Below, piece after piece: positions 7,724 to 16,638 of a DNA stretch of 64,000 nucleotides; the stretch's first letter is position 1; every line of letters begins with the position of its first letter. A model generated the notes under the pieces. That model saw only the letters and a program-made list of their open reading frames with translations, ran no database searches and had not been told where the DNA came from. A program made the translations under genes and the position numbers. The stretch lies in the NCBI RefSeq assembly GCF_900107685.1, contig NZ_FNRQ01000004.1, positions 186,001 to 250,000 on the forward strand. The letters are read 5' to 3'. Source of the stretch: Paraburkholderia sartisoli (GTDB taxonomy: Bacteria > Pseudomonadota > Gammaproteobacteria > Burkholderiales > Burkholderiaceae).

Positions 7724-8949
7724 CACAGTCTTCTTCGAAATATCCGTATTACGCCGTCCATCAGATGCATCCGCTTCTGCCCTCGGAGCCGAGGCTGGAC
7801 GGGCTGCGCCCGCTCGCCGCCCAGGTGATTGGCGACGCCAAGGATCTCGCTGCCCACGGCATGCCGCATCTGCGCGATCTGCTGCGCGATGCGCTGCGCC
7901 CGATGAACTCGTACTACACGAACAAGATCGAGGGCCAGCACACGGAGCCGCTTCTGATCGAACAGGCGATGCAGCAGGACTTTTCAAGCAAGCCCGCGGA
8001 AGCCCGCAAGCAGCGCATTGCAGTGGCGCATATCGCCACCGAGCAATGGGGCGAACAGACCTTTCCCGCTTTCGATTCGAGCGTCTTTTTCGAGGGCGCC
8101 GTGGTGCAGGCGATCCATCGCCATCTGCACGACCAGCTCTCACCCGCCGACCTGACCCAGATCGACGACGAAGGCCGCGAAGAAACCATCGTTCCGGGTG
8201 CGTGGCGCACGCGCGGCGTCAAGGTGGGCGCGCATATTCCGCCCGACCCCGCCACCGTACCCGCATTCATGGACGAATGGCAGCGCGGCTATCGTCACGC
8301 ACGCGCCGGCGAAACCGCTGTCATCGCGCTGATGGCGGCGCATCACAGGCTCGCGTGGATTCACCCGTTTCTCGACGGCAATGGCCGCACCGCGCGTCTG
8401 CACACTCATCTCGGGCTTTCGGCGCTCGGTCTCACGCAGGGATTGTGGTCGCCCATGCGCGGGCTCGCACGCGAACAGTCGAGCTATTACGCATATCTGA
8501 TCGCCGCGGACCAGCCACGTCAGGGTGACTACGATGGTCGTGGAGTTCTCTCCGAAAAAGGCCTCGTCGACTTTATCGAGTTCGGCATGAATATCTGTCT
8601 CGACCAGGTTCGCTTCATGAATGGCATGCTGGACATGCGCGCGTTCGAAGCAAGACTGGCCCAGATGCTCGCCGCCGAAGGCACACGCGAAGCCACGCGC
8701 TATCTGCGCGCCGAGGCCGCGCAGCCGCTGGCGTGGCTGGGCACGGTAAGCGGAATGGACCGGGCGCGCTTCAAGGGCATGATGGGGCTCGCCGCACGCA
8801 CCGCCGATCGCGTGCTCGCCGATCTGCTGACGCTTGGCATCGTGCGCTCCAGAACGCCGAAAGGGCCGATTGAACTGGCGCTGCCGCTCAATCTTTTCCG
8901 CTATCTGTTTCCGCGTTTGTGGCCCGAGGCCGAATCGAATACCGCCTGA
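7720..8949 (+). CDS. Class II Fic protein with C-terminal winged helix
   Basis: 409 residues. The catalytic Fic motif HPFLDGNGRTAR is intact at about residues 215-226, so AMP or another nucleotide group can in principle be moved onto a target hydroxyl. An N-terminal helix carries TNKIEG (67-72), matching the inhibitory (S/T)xxxE(G/N) motif, so it is a self-restrained class II Fic protein. The last 65 residues (MDRARFKGMMGL, RTADRVLADLLTLGIVRS) look like a winged helix-turn-helix, as in Fic proteins fused to DNA-binding domains. No Shine-Dalgarno sequence is seen; the ATG lies inside the last upstream repeat. No antitoxin gene is adjacent, as expected when the inhibitory helix is built in. The target is unknown. 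Confidence 0.88.
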   Translation: MAQSSSKYPYYAVHQMHPLLPSEPRLDGLRPLAAQVIGDAKDLAAHGMPHLRDLLRDALRPMNSYYTNKIEGQHTEPLLIEQAMQQDFSSKPAEARKQRIAVAHIATEQWGEQTFPAFDSSVFFEGAVVQAIHRHLHDQLSPADLTQIDDEGREETIVPGAWRTRGVKVGAHIPPDPATVPAFMDEWQRGYRHARAGETAVIALMAAHHRLAWIHPFLDGNGRTARLHTHLGLSALGLTQGLWSPMRGLAREQSSYYAYLIAADQPRQGDYDGRGVLSEKGLVDFIEFGMNICLDQVRFMNGMLDMRAFEARLAQMLAAEGTREATRYLRAEAAQPLAWLGTVSGMDRARFKGMMGLAARTADRVLADLLTLGIVRSRTPKGPIELALPLNLFRYLFPRLWPEAESNTA

Positions 8950-9051
8950 ACCCCCATGAAATCCGTGGGCGCTCCCCACGCGTCACGAACGAACCACAAA
9001 CGGTCCACGAACGCGCCGACCCGCGCCAAGTCTGTGCGACGACGCGGGCGA

Positions 9052-9068
9052 CGCACTGCTGCGGTGCA
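9052..9068. promoter_or_regulatory. NtrC-like binding site
   Basis: CGCACTGCTGCGGTGCA matches the NtrC consensus TGCACY-N5-RGTGCA at every position but the first base. It is centred at about 9060, roughly 100 bp upstream of the start expected from the -24/-12 promoter, a normal enhancer position. Confidence 0.6.
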
Positions 9069-9134
9069 ATATACGATCCGTGGCCCTTTCCCCAAAACCC
9101 GCACCCAGCAAGGCTTTGCGCCGATGCGGCAAGA

Positions 9135-9150
9135 TGGCATGGCTGTTGCT
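9135..9150 (+). promoter_or_regulatory. Sigma54 (-24/-12) promoter
   Basis: TGGCATG-GCTG-TTGCT: the GG (9136-9137) and GC (9148-9149) pairs are exactly 10 bp apart, and only one base differs from the TGGCACG-N4-TTGC consensus. Expected start of transcription is near 9161, giving a leader of about 165 bases before narK. Confidence 0.75.
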
Positions 9151-9232
9151 AAATAGCTATCGCACCTTGCAACGGCGCAGGGATGCATGAACCGGACACC
9201 GCGCGGCACACGCTACGCGGACCACGCAGCGA

Positions 9233-9251
9233 AACGGCACAGCGTGCCGTT
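9233..9251 (+). promoter_or_regulatory. Hairpin in the narK leader
   Basis: AACGGCAC-AGC-GTGCCGTT, eight perfect pairs. A weaker ATCCGG/CCGGAT stem follows at 9286-9305 near the start codon. NasT-type ANTAR proteins bind paired hairpins with six-base loops in such leaders; these two do not show that loop exactly, so the link to NasT is only inferred. Confidence 0.4.
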
Positions 9252-9327
9252 CATCGGTCGGGCAATGGCGTTCGACGTTTGTCGTATCCGGCACATCATC
9301 CGGATGCGATCCGACGACGGAACTATC

Positions 9328-10530
9328 ATGGACCGCAGCTTCTGGCGTAACGGCCACACCCCCACGCTGTTTTCCGCATTCCTCTATTTCGATCTGAGCT
9401 TCATGGTCTGGTATCTCCTCGGACCGCTGCAGATCCAGATTGCCCACACACTGTCGCTCACTACCCAGCAACGCGGTTTGATGGTCGCCACGCCGATTCT
9501 GGCCGGCGCGATCCTGCGTGTGTTCATGGGCATGCTCGCCGATCGCATCGGCGCGAAGCGTGCGGGCCTGATCGGCCAGGTGCTCGTGATCGCGAGCCTT
9601 CTCGTCGCGTGGCGCACCGGTGTGCATTCGATGGGCCAGGTGCTGCTGTTCGGCGCGGCGCTGGGTGTTGCGGGCGCATCGTTCGCCGTGGCGTTGCCGC
9701 TCGCCTCGCGCTGGTATCCGCCGCATCAGCAAGGCACCGCGATGGGCATCGCCGGTGCGGGCAATTCCGGCACCGTGCTCGCCGCGCTGTTCGCGCCGGT
9801 GCTGGCCGTCGCGTTCGGCTGGCAGAACGTGTTCGGCATCGCGTGCATTCCACTCGTCGCCGTGCTGGTGTTCTATACGCTCAAGGCGAAGGATGCGCCG
9901 GGCGTCGTCGCGCACAAGCATCTGCGTGACTACGCTCGCATGCTCGCCAGTCGCGACGCGTGGTGGTTCATGTTCTTCTACTCGCTGACGTTCGGCGGTT
10001 TCTCGGGTTTTGCCAGCGCGCTGCCGGGCTACTTCCACGACCAGTTCGGTTTCGATCCGAAGCTGGCCGGCTGGGCCACCGCCGCCTGCGTGTTCGCGGG
10101 CTCGGTGATGCGTCCGTTCGGCGGGCTGATGGCCGATCGCATCGGCGGCACGCGTTCGCTGCTCAACGTGTTCGCGGCGGTTGCGGTGCTGATCGGTCTC
10201 GCGGGCTTTGGCGCAGGCGGTCCGCTCGTCACGCTGCCGCTCTTCATCGCGGCGATGCTGTGTCTCGGCGCGGGCAACGGCGCCGTGTTCCAGCTCGTGC
10301 CGCAGCGCTTCGCGAAGGATATCGGCGTGATGACTGGCCTGATCGGCATGGCGGGCGGCGTAGGCGGCTTTGCGCTGGCCGCGAGCCTCGGCTCGATCAA
10401 GCAGGCCACCGGCGACTATTCAATGGGTCTGTGGCTTTTCGCCGCCCTGGCCGCGCTCGGCTGGGCCGGCATGAGCAATGTGAAGCGCCGCTGGCGCAGT
10501 GCGTGGTCGGTTGCAGCCGCACGCGTCTGA
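9328..10530 (+). CDS. narK: NarK/NasA-type nitrate/nitrite MFS transporter
   Basis: 400 residues from MDRSFWRNGHTPTLFSAFLYFD, a start typical of the short, single-domain nitrate transporters of nitrate assimilation operons; the frame is open to 9187, but that start is unlikely. MFS signature GMLADRIGAKRAG lies between the second and third helices. It imports nitrate for reduction by the downstream enzymes. First gene of a six-gene unit: nirB starts 16 bp after its stop. Confidence 0.88.
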   Translation: MDRSFWRNGHTPTLFSAFLYFDLSFMVWYLLGPLQIQIAHTLSLTTQQRGLMVATPILAGAILRVFMGMLADRIGAKRAGLIGQVLVIASLLVAWRTGVHSMGQVLLFGAALGVAGASFAVALPLASRWYPPHQQGTAMGIAGAGNSGTVLAALFAPVLAVAFGWQNVFGIACIPLVAVLVFYTLKAKDAPGVVAHKHLRDYARMLASRDAWWFMFFYSLTFGGFSGFASALPGYFHDQFGFDPKLAGWATAACVFAGSVMRPFGGLMADRIGGTRSLLNVFAAVAVLIGLAGFGAGGPLVTLPLFIAAMLCLGAGNGAVFQLVPQRFAKDIGVMTGLIGMAGGVGGFALAASLGSIKQATGDYSMGLWLFAALAALGWAGMSNVKRRWRSAWSVAAARV

Positions 10531-10546
10531 ACGGGAATCCCTCATC

Positions 10547-12979
10547 ATGAACAAACCTCGCCTCGTTGTAATCGGCAACGGCATGGCCGGCATTCGTACG
10601 ATCGAAGAACTGCTGACGATCGCACCGGGCCATTACGACATCACCGTATTCGGCTCGGAACCGCATCCGAACTACAACCGCATTCTGCTTTCGCCGGTGC
10701 TCGCCGGTGAGCAGGCATTCGGCGACATCATCCTCAATTCGATCGAGTGGTATCAGGAAAACGACATCACGCTCCATCTCGGCAAGACGATCGAACGGAT
10801 CGACCGCGTGAAGCGCGTGGTAGTTGCCGGCGACGGCACCGAAGCGCCCTATGACCGTCTGCTGGTCGCAACCGGCTCCACGCCGTTTATCCTGCCCGTG
10901 CCGGGCAAGGATCTGAAAGGCGTGATCACGTATCGCGACATCCGCGACACGCAGATGATGATCGATACGGCCGCGGTGAAGCGTCACGCGGTCGTGATCG
11001 GCGGCGGCCTGCTTGGCCTCGAGGCCGCGAACGGACTGAAGCTGCGCGGCATGGACGTGACCGTCGTGCATCTGGCCGACACGCTGCTTGAGCGTCAGCT
11101 CGATTCGACCGCGGGCAAGCTGCTGCAACGCTCGCTCGAAGAACGTGGCCTCGCGTTTTTGCTGGGCAAATCGACGTCGGAGATCGTGGGTAACGAAGCG
11201 GGCGAAGTCAGCGCGGTCCGCTTCAAGGATGGCGAGACGATATCCGCGGATCTCGTCGTGATGGCCGCCGGCATCCGTCCGAATACGACGCTTGCCGAAG
11301 CGGCCGGCCTGTACTGCAATCGCGGCATCGTCGTGAGCGATTCGCTGCAAACTTACGATCCGCGTATCTATGCGGTGGGCGAATGCGTGAACCATCGCGG
11401 CATTGCGTATGGTCTCGTCGCACCGCTCTTCGAGCAGGCGAAAGTCTGCGCGAACCATCTCGCGCTGCTCGGTATCGGCAGCTACAAGGGCTCGGTCCTG
11501 TCGACGAAACTCAAGGTCACCGGCATCGACCTGTTTTCCGCCGGCGATTTCATGGGCAGCGAAGGCACCGAGGAAATCGTGCTGTCCGATCCTTCGGGTG
11601 GCGTCTACAAGAAGCTCGTCATCAAGGATGATCAACTCGTCGGCGCGTGCCTTTATGGCGACACCGCCGATGGTGCGTGGTATTTCAAGCTGCTGCGTGA
11701 AGGCCGCAAGCTCGGTGAACTGCGCGACCACATCATGTTCGGCGAATCGAACGTTGGCGATTCGGGCGTGCAGGGTCAAAGCCGCGCCGCCGCGATGGCC
11801 GACAGCGACGAAGTGTGCGGCTGCAATGGCGTATGCAAGGGCACGATCGTCAAGGCGATCACGGAGAAGGGCCTCTTCACGCTCGACGAAGTGCGCAAGC
11901 ACACCAAGGCGTCCAGCTCGTGCGGTTCGTGTACGGGCCTTGTCGAACAGATCCTGATGAGCACGGTCGGCTCCGACTTTCAGGAGACGCCAAAGACCAA
12001 GGCGATCTGTCATTGCACCGATCGCAATCACGGCGACGTGCGCAAGGCGATCCGCGACCATCGTCTGGTCACGCATCGCGAGGTGTATGACTTCCTCGAA
12101 TGGCGCACGCCGAACGGCTGCGCGACCTGCCGCCCCGCCGTCAACTATTACCTGCTTTCCACGTGGCCGCGCGAGGCCGTCGACGATCCGCAAAGCCGCT
12201 TCGTGAATGAGCGCGTGCATGCGAACGTCCAGAAAGACAATACGTTCTCGGTGATTCCGCAGATGAAGGGTGGCGTGACGAACGCGGCCGAACTGCGCCG
12301 CATCGCGGATGTCGCCGACAAATACAACGTGCCGATGGTCAAGGTCACGGGCGGCCAGCGGATCGACCTGCTGGGTATCAGGAAGGAAGACCTGCCCAAT
12401 GTATGGAAAGACCTCGGCATGAAGTCGGGCCATGCCTACGGCAAATCGATCCGTACCGTGAAAACCTGCGTGGGCAGCGAGTTCTGCCGCTTCGGCACGC
12501 AGAACAGCACGCAGATGGGCATCGATCTCGAGACGATGCTCGCGAACATGTGGTCGCCGCACAAGGTAAAGCTCGCCGTATCCGGCTGCCCGCGCAACTG
12601 CGCGGAAGCGGGTATCAAGGACGTCGGCGTGATCGCGGTGGATAGCGGCTGGGAACTGTATGTGGGCGGCAACGGCGGCATCAAGACGGAAGTCGCGCAA
12701 TTTCTCGTCAAGGTGAAAACGTCGGACGAGGTCAAGGAATATTCGGGCGCGTTCCTTCAACTGTATCGTGAGGAAGCATGGTATCTCGACCGTACCGTGC
12801 ATTACATCGAACGCGTGGGACTCGACTACATCAAGAAGAAGGTCGTCGACGACGCGGCAAACCGCAAGGCGCTGTACGAACGGCTGCTGTATTCGCTGGA
12901 AGGCTTGCCTGATCCATGGGACGCACGCATTGCCGGCAAGCAGAAGCATGAATACATCCCGCTCAAAGTCGTGGCCTGA
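10547..12979 (+). CDS. nirB: Assimilatory nitrite reductase [NAD(P)H], large subunit
   Basis: 810 residues, standard for NirB. Order of domains: FAD/NAD(P)H oxidoreductase (residues 1-290; VVIGNGMAGIRTIEE, VVIGGGLLGLEAANG), C-terminal oxidoreductase fold, two BFD-like [2Fe-2S] segments (CGCNGVCKGTIV with CGSCTG; ICHCTDRNHGDV with CATCRP), then the sulfite/nitrite reductase domain with the siroheme/[4Fe-4S] cysteines C641, C647, C681 and C685 (CVGSEFC, CPRNC). It reduces nitrite to ammonium with NirD in the cytoplasm. Start chosen at MNKPRLVVIG; the 48 bases of open frame upstream are not conserved in type. Confidence 0.95.
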   Translation: MNKPRLVVIGNGMAGIRTIEELLTIAPGHYDITVFGSEPHPNYNRILLSPVLAGEQAFGDIILNSIEWYQENDITLHLGKTIERIDRVKRVVVAGDGTEAPYDRLLVATGSTPFILPVPGKDLKGVITYRDIRDTQMMIDTAAVKRHAVVIGGGLLGLEAANGLKLRGMDVTVVHLADTLLERQLDSTAGKLLQRSLEERGLAFLLGKSTSEIVGNEAGEVSAVRFKDGETISADLVVMAAGIRPNTTLAEAAGLYCNRGIVVSDSLQTYDPRIYAVGECVNHRGIAYGLVAPLFEQAKVCANHLALLGIGSYKGSVLSTKLKVTGIDLFSAGDFMGSEGTEEIVLSDPSGGVYKKLVIKDDQLVGACLYGDTADGAWYFKLLREGRKLGELRDHIMFGESNVGDSGVQGQSRAAAMADSDEVCGCNGVCKGTIVKAITEKGLFTLDEVRKHTKASSSCGSCTGLVEQILMSTVGSDFQETPKTKAICHCTDRNHGDVRKAIRDHRLVTHREVYDFLEWRTPNGCATCRPAVNYYLLSTWPREAVDDPQSRFVNERVHANVQKDNTFSVIPQMKGGVTNAAELRRIADVADKYNVPMVKVTGGQRIDLLGIRKEDLPNVWKDLGMKSGHAYGKSIRTVKTCVGSEFCRFGTQNSTQMGIDLETMLANMWSPHKVKLAVSGCPRNCAEAGIKDVGVIAVDSGWELYVGGNGGIKTEVAQFLVKVKTSDEVKEYSGAFLQLYREEAWYLDRTVHYIERVGLDYIKKKVVDDAANRKALYERLLYSLEGLPDPWDARIAGKQKHEYIPLKVVA

Positions 12980-12989
12980 GGACGACACC

Positions 12990-13319
12990 ATGGACATGAA
13001 AGTGACTCAAGAATGGACCCGTATCTGCCTGGTCGAGGATATTCCGCCGCTTGGCAGCCGCGTGCTCGAACGCGAAAGCGGCAACGTGGCGATTTTTCGC
13101 ACCGCGCATGACAAGGTGTTCGCGCTGCTCGACCACTGCCCGCACAAGGGCGGCTCGCTCTCGCTTGGCATCGTGCATGGCGAAAGCGTGACCTGCCCGC
13201 TCCACGCATGGAATATCGACCTTGCGAGCGGACAGGCGCGCGCGCCGGATGAAGGCTGCGCGCGGCATTTCCCGGTGCGCGTCGACGCGGATGGTTCGAT
13301 CTATCTCGGCCTGGGCTGA
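12990..13319 (+). CDS. nirD: Nitrite reductase small subunit, Rieske-type
   Basis: 109 residues from MDMKVTQEWTR, 10 bp after nirB. It is a Rieske-like beta fold with both halves of the cluster motif present: CPHKGG and CPLHAW. Some enterobacterial NirD proteins lack these ligands, so this copy could carry a real [2Fe-2S] cluster, as in many assimilatory nitrite reductases. It partners NirB. nasA follows after 17 bp. Confidence 0.93.
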   Translation: MDMKVTQEWTRICLVEDIPPLGSRVLERESGNVAIFRTAHDKVFALLDHCPHKGGSLSLGIVHGESVTCPLHAWNIDLASGQARAPDEGCARHFPVRVDADGSIYLGLG

Positions 13320-13336
13320 TCCGGCGCGGAGATCCG

Positions 13337-16018
13337 ATGAAAACCGTTACCCGTTCCACCTGCTGCTACTGCGGCGTCGGCTGCGGCGTGCTGATCGAAG
13401 CGGAAAATGGACGCATCACTGGCGTTCAGGGCGACCCCGATCATCCGGCGAATTTCGGCAGGCTCTGCACGAAAGGGATGTCGCTCGCGCTGACCGCGCA
13501 AAGCGAAACGGGTCGCGCGACCATGCCGGAAATGCGCCTGCAACGCGACATGCCGCGCGAACAGGTCGAATGGTCCACTGCACTCGACACCGTCGCGGCA
13601 CGCTTTGCCGGGATCGTCGAGCAGCACGGCCCGGATGCGGTCGCGTTCTATGTGTCGGGCCAGTTGCTGACAGAAGACTATTACGTCTTCAACAAGCTGG
13701 CGAAAGGCCTGATCGGCACGAACAACATCGATACGAATTCGCGCCTGTGCATGTCGAGCGCGGTCACGGCGTACAAGATGGCGCTCGGCGCCGACGGTCC
13801 GCCCACCTGCTACGACGACCTGGAGCGCGCGAAAACCGTGTTGTTCGCGGGCAGCAACATGGCGTGGGCGCATCCGGTGCTGTTTCGCCGCCTCGAAGAA
13901 GCGAAAGCGGCCGATCCGTCGATCCGCTGGATCGTGGTCGACCCGCGCCGCACCGATACGGCGGCAATGGCCGACCTGCATCTGCCGATCCAGCCAGGCA
14001 GCGACGTCGCGCTCTTCAACGGCATGCTGCATCACCTGATCTGGGAAGGGCTCGTCGATCGTGATTTCATCGAGCAACACACAGCGGATTTCGACGCGCT
14101 GAAAGCACTGGTGCGCGATTTCACGCCGCGCATGGTCGCGGGGATTTGCGGTATCACCGAGCGCGAAATCATGCAGGCGGCCGAATGGTTCGGTGCGAGC
14201 GATGCGGCGCTGTCGCTGTACTGCATGGGACTCAACCAGTCGAGCCACGGCACCGACAAGAATCTCGCCCTGATCAACCTGCATCTCGCTACGGCCCAGA
14301 TCGGCCGCGCGGGTGCGGGACCGTTTTCGCTGACAGGCCAGCCCAATGCCATGGGCGGGCGTGAAGTCGGCGGCATGGCGACGATGCTCGCGGCGCACCG
14401 CGACATCGGTAACGCCGCGCATCGTGAAGAAGTGGCGCGGCTATGGGGCGTCTCGCAGCTGTCCGGGCGCCCCGGCCTGCCCGCGGTCGACATGTTCGAA
14501 GCGCTGCACGCCGGCAGGATCAAGGCAATCTGGATCGCCTGCACAAACCCGGCTCATTCGATGCCGGATATTCCGCGCGTTCGCGAAGCGCTGGCAAAAG
14601 CGGAGTTCGTCGTCGTGCAGGAAGCGTTCATGCTGACCGACACGGTGCCGTTCGCCGACGTCGTGCTGCCTGCCGCGACATGGGGAGAAAAATCCGGCAC
14701 GGTCACCAATTCGGAGCGCCGCATTTCGCGCGTGCGTGCCGCCGTCGCGGCGCCCGGTGAGGCGAAGGCCGACTGGTGGATCGTCAACGAAGTCGCAAAG
14801 CGGATTGAAGCGCGCAACGGGGCATCCAGGACACTGTTTGGATTCGAGGGTCCCGAAGACGTGTTCAACGAACATCGCACGCTGACCGAGGGGCGCGACC
14901 TCGATATTGGCGGACTGAGCTACGCGGTGCTCGAGGAAAACGGCCCACAGCAATGGCCGTTTCGTGCAAAGACCATGCAGGGCGAGGCGCGCCGCTATAC
15001 CGATGGCGTCTTCGCAACGCAGGACGGTCGCGCGCGTTTTCACGCAACCCCGTGGCTACCTGTTGCAGAAGCAACCAGTGCGCGCTTTCCGTTCCATCTG
15101 CTGACCGGGCGCCTGCGCGATCAGTGGCATGGCATGAGCCGCACGGGCCGTGTCGGCAAACTGTTTTCGCACACGCCGGCGCCCGCGCTCAGCATGCAGC
15201 GCGGCGATGCCGCACGTCGCGGCTTCATCGAAGGCGACCTTGTGCGTGTGTCGAGCCGGCGCGGCAACCTCGTGCTGCCGGTGCAACTGACAGACGACGT
15301 GCAGTCGGGCACCGTATTCGCGCCGATGCACTGGAGCGCGCAATTCCTCGCAAGCGGCGGCATCAACGAGACGACGATACCCGCCGTCGACCCTGCGTCG
15401 TTTCAACCGGAACTGAAGCACGCGGCGGTGCGTATCGAGCCGGTCGAACTGCCGTGGCGGCTGGTCGCTGCCCGGCGCGGCGACGTACACGCGCTCCAGG
15501 CCGCCGTACAGCCGCTGCTGAAGGAATGCAGCTACGCCGCGATCAGTATCGAAGAGGACGGCCTGATCGTGTTGCGTGCGGCGCATGACGATGAGCCTGC
15601 GGACTGGCTGCCGCGTCTTTACGAAGCGCTTGACCTTCCCGTCGGTGAAGACACCCTCGAATACCGGGATGCACGGCGCGGCCTTGACAAGCGCGTCGTA
15701 TGGCGCGAAAACATCGTCGACGGCTTTGTTTTCGCCGGGGACGTGGCGAACGCGGACGCCCTGCTCGCGCGCCTTCGCGACGCCACACCGTGGTCCGGGC
15801 CGCGCTTCGCGGTATTCTCGAAGCAAAAGCAGACAAACGTCGCACGCGAGCGTGTAGTGTGCAACTGCATGCAGGTGGGCGAATCGCGCATTCGGGAAGC
15901 GATCGCGGCTGGCGCCACCCTGCCGGAACTGAAAACGAAGCTCGGCTGCGGCACTGTCTGCGGCTCGTGTGTCCCTGAACTGAAAAGGATGTGCGAGGCG
16001 ACTGCCGTTGCAACCTGA
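13337..16018 (+). CDS. nasA: Assimilatory nitrate reductase catalytic subunit
   Basis: 893 residues. The N-terminal [4Fe-4S] ligands are C9, C12, C16 and C44 (CCYCGVGC, GRLCTKG), followed by molybdopterin-guanine-dinucleotide domains (SGQLLTEDYYVFNKL, NTNSRLCMSS, GREVGGMATML). The last 50 residues are a BFD-like [2Fe-2S] domain (VVCNCMQVGES, CGTVCGSC), the usual assimilatory extension. It reduces nitrate to nitrite in the cytoplasm; no signal peptide. Between about residues 690 and 830 is extra sequence without a recognised motif, containing LVVARRGDVHAL-like and ENIVDGFVFAGD parts. Electron donor is probably NirB or ferredoxin-like proteins. Confidence 0.93.
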   Translation: MKTVTRSTCCYCGVGCGVLIEAENGRITGVQGDPDHPANFGRLCTKGMSLALTAQSETGRATMPEMRLQRDMPREQVEWSTALDTVAARFAGIVEQHGPDAVAFYVSGQLLTEDYYVFNKLAKGLIGTNNIDTNSRLCMSSAVTAYKMALGADGPPTCYDDLERAKTVLFAGSNMAWAHPVLFRRLEEAKAADPSIRWIVVDPRRTDTAAMADLHLPIQPGSDVALFNGMLHHLIWEGLVDRDFIEQHTADFDALKALVRDFTPRMVAGICGITEREIMQAAEWFGASDAALSLYCMGLNQSSHGTDKNLALINLHLATAQIGRAGAGPFSLTGQPNAMGGREVGGMATMLAAHRDIGNAAHREEVARLWGVSQLSGRPGLPAVDMFEALHAGRIKAIWIACTNPAHSMPDIPRVREALAKAEFVVVQEAFMLTDTVPFADVVLPAATWGEKSGTVTNSERRISRVRAAVAAPGEAKADWWIVNEVAKRIEARNGASRTLFGFEGPEDVFNEHRTLTEGRDLDIGGLSYAVLEENGPQQWPFRAKTMQGEARRYTDGVFATQDGRARFHATPWLPVAEATSARFPFHLLTGRLRDQWHGMSRTGRVGKLFSHTPAPALSMQRGDAARRGFIEGDLVRVSSRRGNLVLPVQLTDDVQSGTVFAPMHWSAQFLASGGINETTIPAVDPASFQPELKHAAVRIEPVELPWRLVAARRGDVHALQAAVQPLLKECSYAAISIEEDGLIVLRAAHDDEPADWLPRLYEALDLPVGEDTLEYRDARRGLDKRVVWRENIVDGFVFAGDVANADALLARLRDATPWSGPRFAVFSKQKQTNVARERVVCNCMQVGESRIREAIAAGATLPELKTKLGCGTVCGSCVPELKRMCEATAVAT

Positions 16019-16052
16019 GCGCACTGAAACGGCCGATAACAACAGGCGAAAG

Positions 16053-16628
16053 ATGCTGCGTGTACTGCTCGTCACCGACACCGACAAACCCATCGGCGAC
16101 CTGCGCGATGCCCTCGCGCGGCTCGGCTATGACATGCTTGCCGGAACCGCAACGCCGGAAGCGTTGCATCGTGTCGTCCAGAGCGAGCGGCCCGACGTGA
16201 TCATCATCGATACCGAATCGCCGTCACGCGACACGCTCGAACAGCTCGCCGTGATGAACGCGACGGCGCCGCGCCCCGTCCTGATGTTCAGCGCCGATGC
16301 AAACCAGCAGTTGATCCGCGACGCGGTTGGCGCAGGCGTGACGGCGTATCTGGTCGAAGGTCTCGCAACCGAACGTCTCGCGCCGATTCTCGAAGTGGCG
16401 CTCGCCCGCTTCGCACAGGAATCGCAATTGCGCGAACGTCTTGCGCAGGCGGAAAACGAACTCGCTGAACGCAAGCTGATCGACCGCGCCAAACGCCTGC
16501 TGATGGATCAGCAGAAAATGACTGAAAACGCCGCTTACGCCACGCTGCGCAAGCGTGCGATGAACCAGGGCGTGAAACTCGCCGAGGTGGCGCGTCAGTT
16601 GATCGCGTCGGCGGAATCGTCCCAATGA
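16053..16628 (+). CDS. nasT: ANTAR-domain antiterminator NasT
   Basis: 191 residues from MLRVLLVTDTDKP, with a purine-rich AGGCGAAAG just before the ATG. Residues 1-120 are a receiver-like domain with D53 in IIIDTES; the C-terminal ANTAR domain (about 130-190) has the coiled lead-in RERLAQAENELAERK and the RNA-binding helices RAKRLLMDQQKMTENAAYATLRK in two parts. NasT binds leader RNA and prevents termination when nitrate or nitrite is sensed; NasS holds it inactive otherwise. Placement between nasA and nasS supports the call. Confidence 0.92.
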   Translation: MLRVLLVTDTDKPIGDLRDALARLGYDMLAGTATPEALHRVVQSERPDVIIIDTESPSRDTLEQLAVMNATAPRPVLMFSADANQQLIRDAVGAGVTAYLVEGLATERLAPILEVALARFAQESQLRERLAQAENELAERKLIDRAKRLLMDQQKMTENAAYATLRKRAMNQGVKLAEVARQLIASAESSQ

Positions 16629-16638
16629 TGGCTCGCTC

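Larger units (their letters stand above)
8950..9327 (+). promoter_or_regulatory. Regulatory region of the nitrate assimilation operon (378 bp)
   Basis: No gene. It holds a GTGGG/CCCAC stem-loop at 8964-8980 just after fic, an NtrC-like site at 9052-9068, a -24/-12 promoter at 9135-9150, and a leader of about 165 bases with a strong hairpin at 9233-9251 and a weaker one at 9286-9305. The long structured leader fits antitermination by NasT. Confidence 0.6.

Noticed and set aside
10397..12997. A very long open frame (866 codons) on the minus strand across nirB
   Set aside because: It is antisense to nirB, whose full domain set is clear. Long antisense frames are common in GC-rich DNA with biased third positions, and this one has no recognisable domain.
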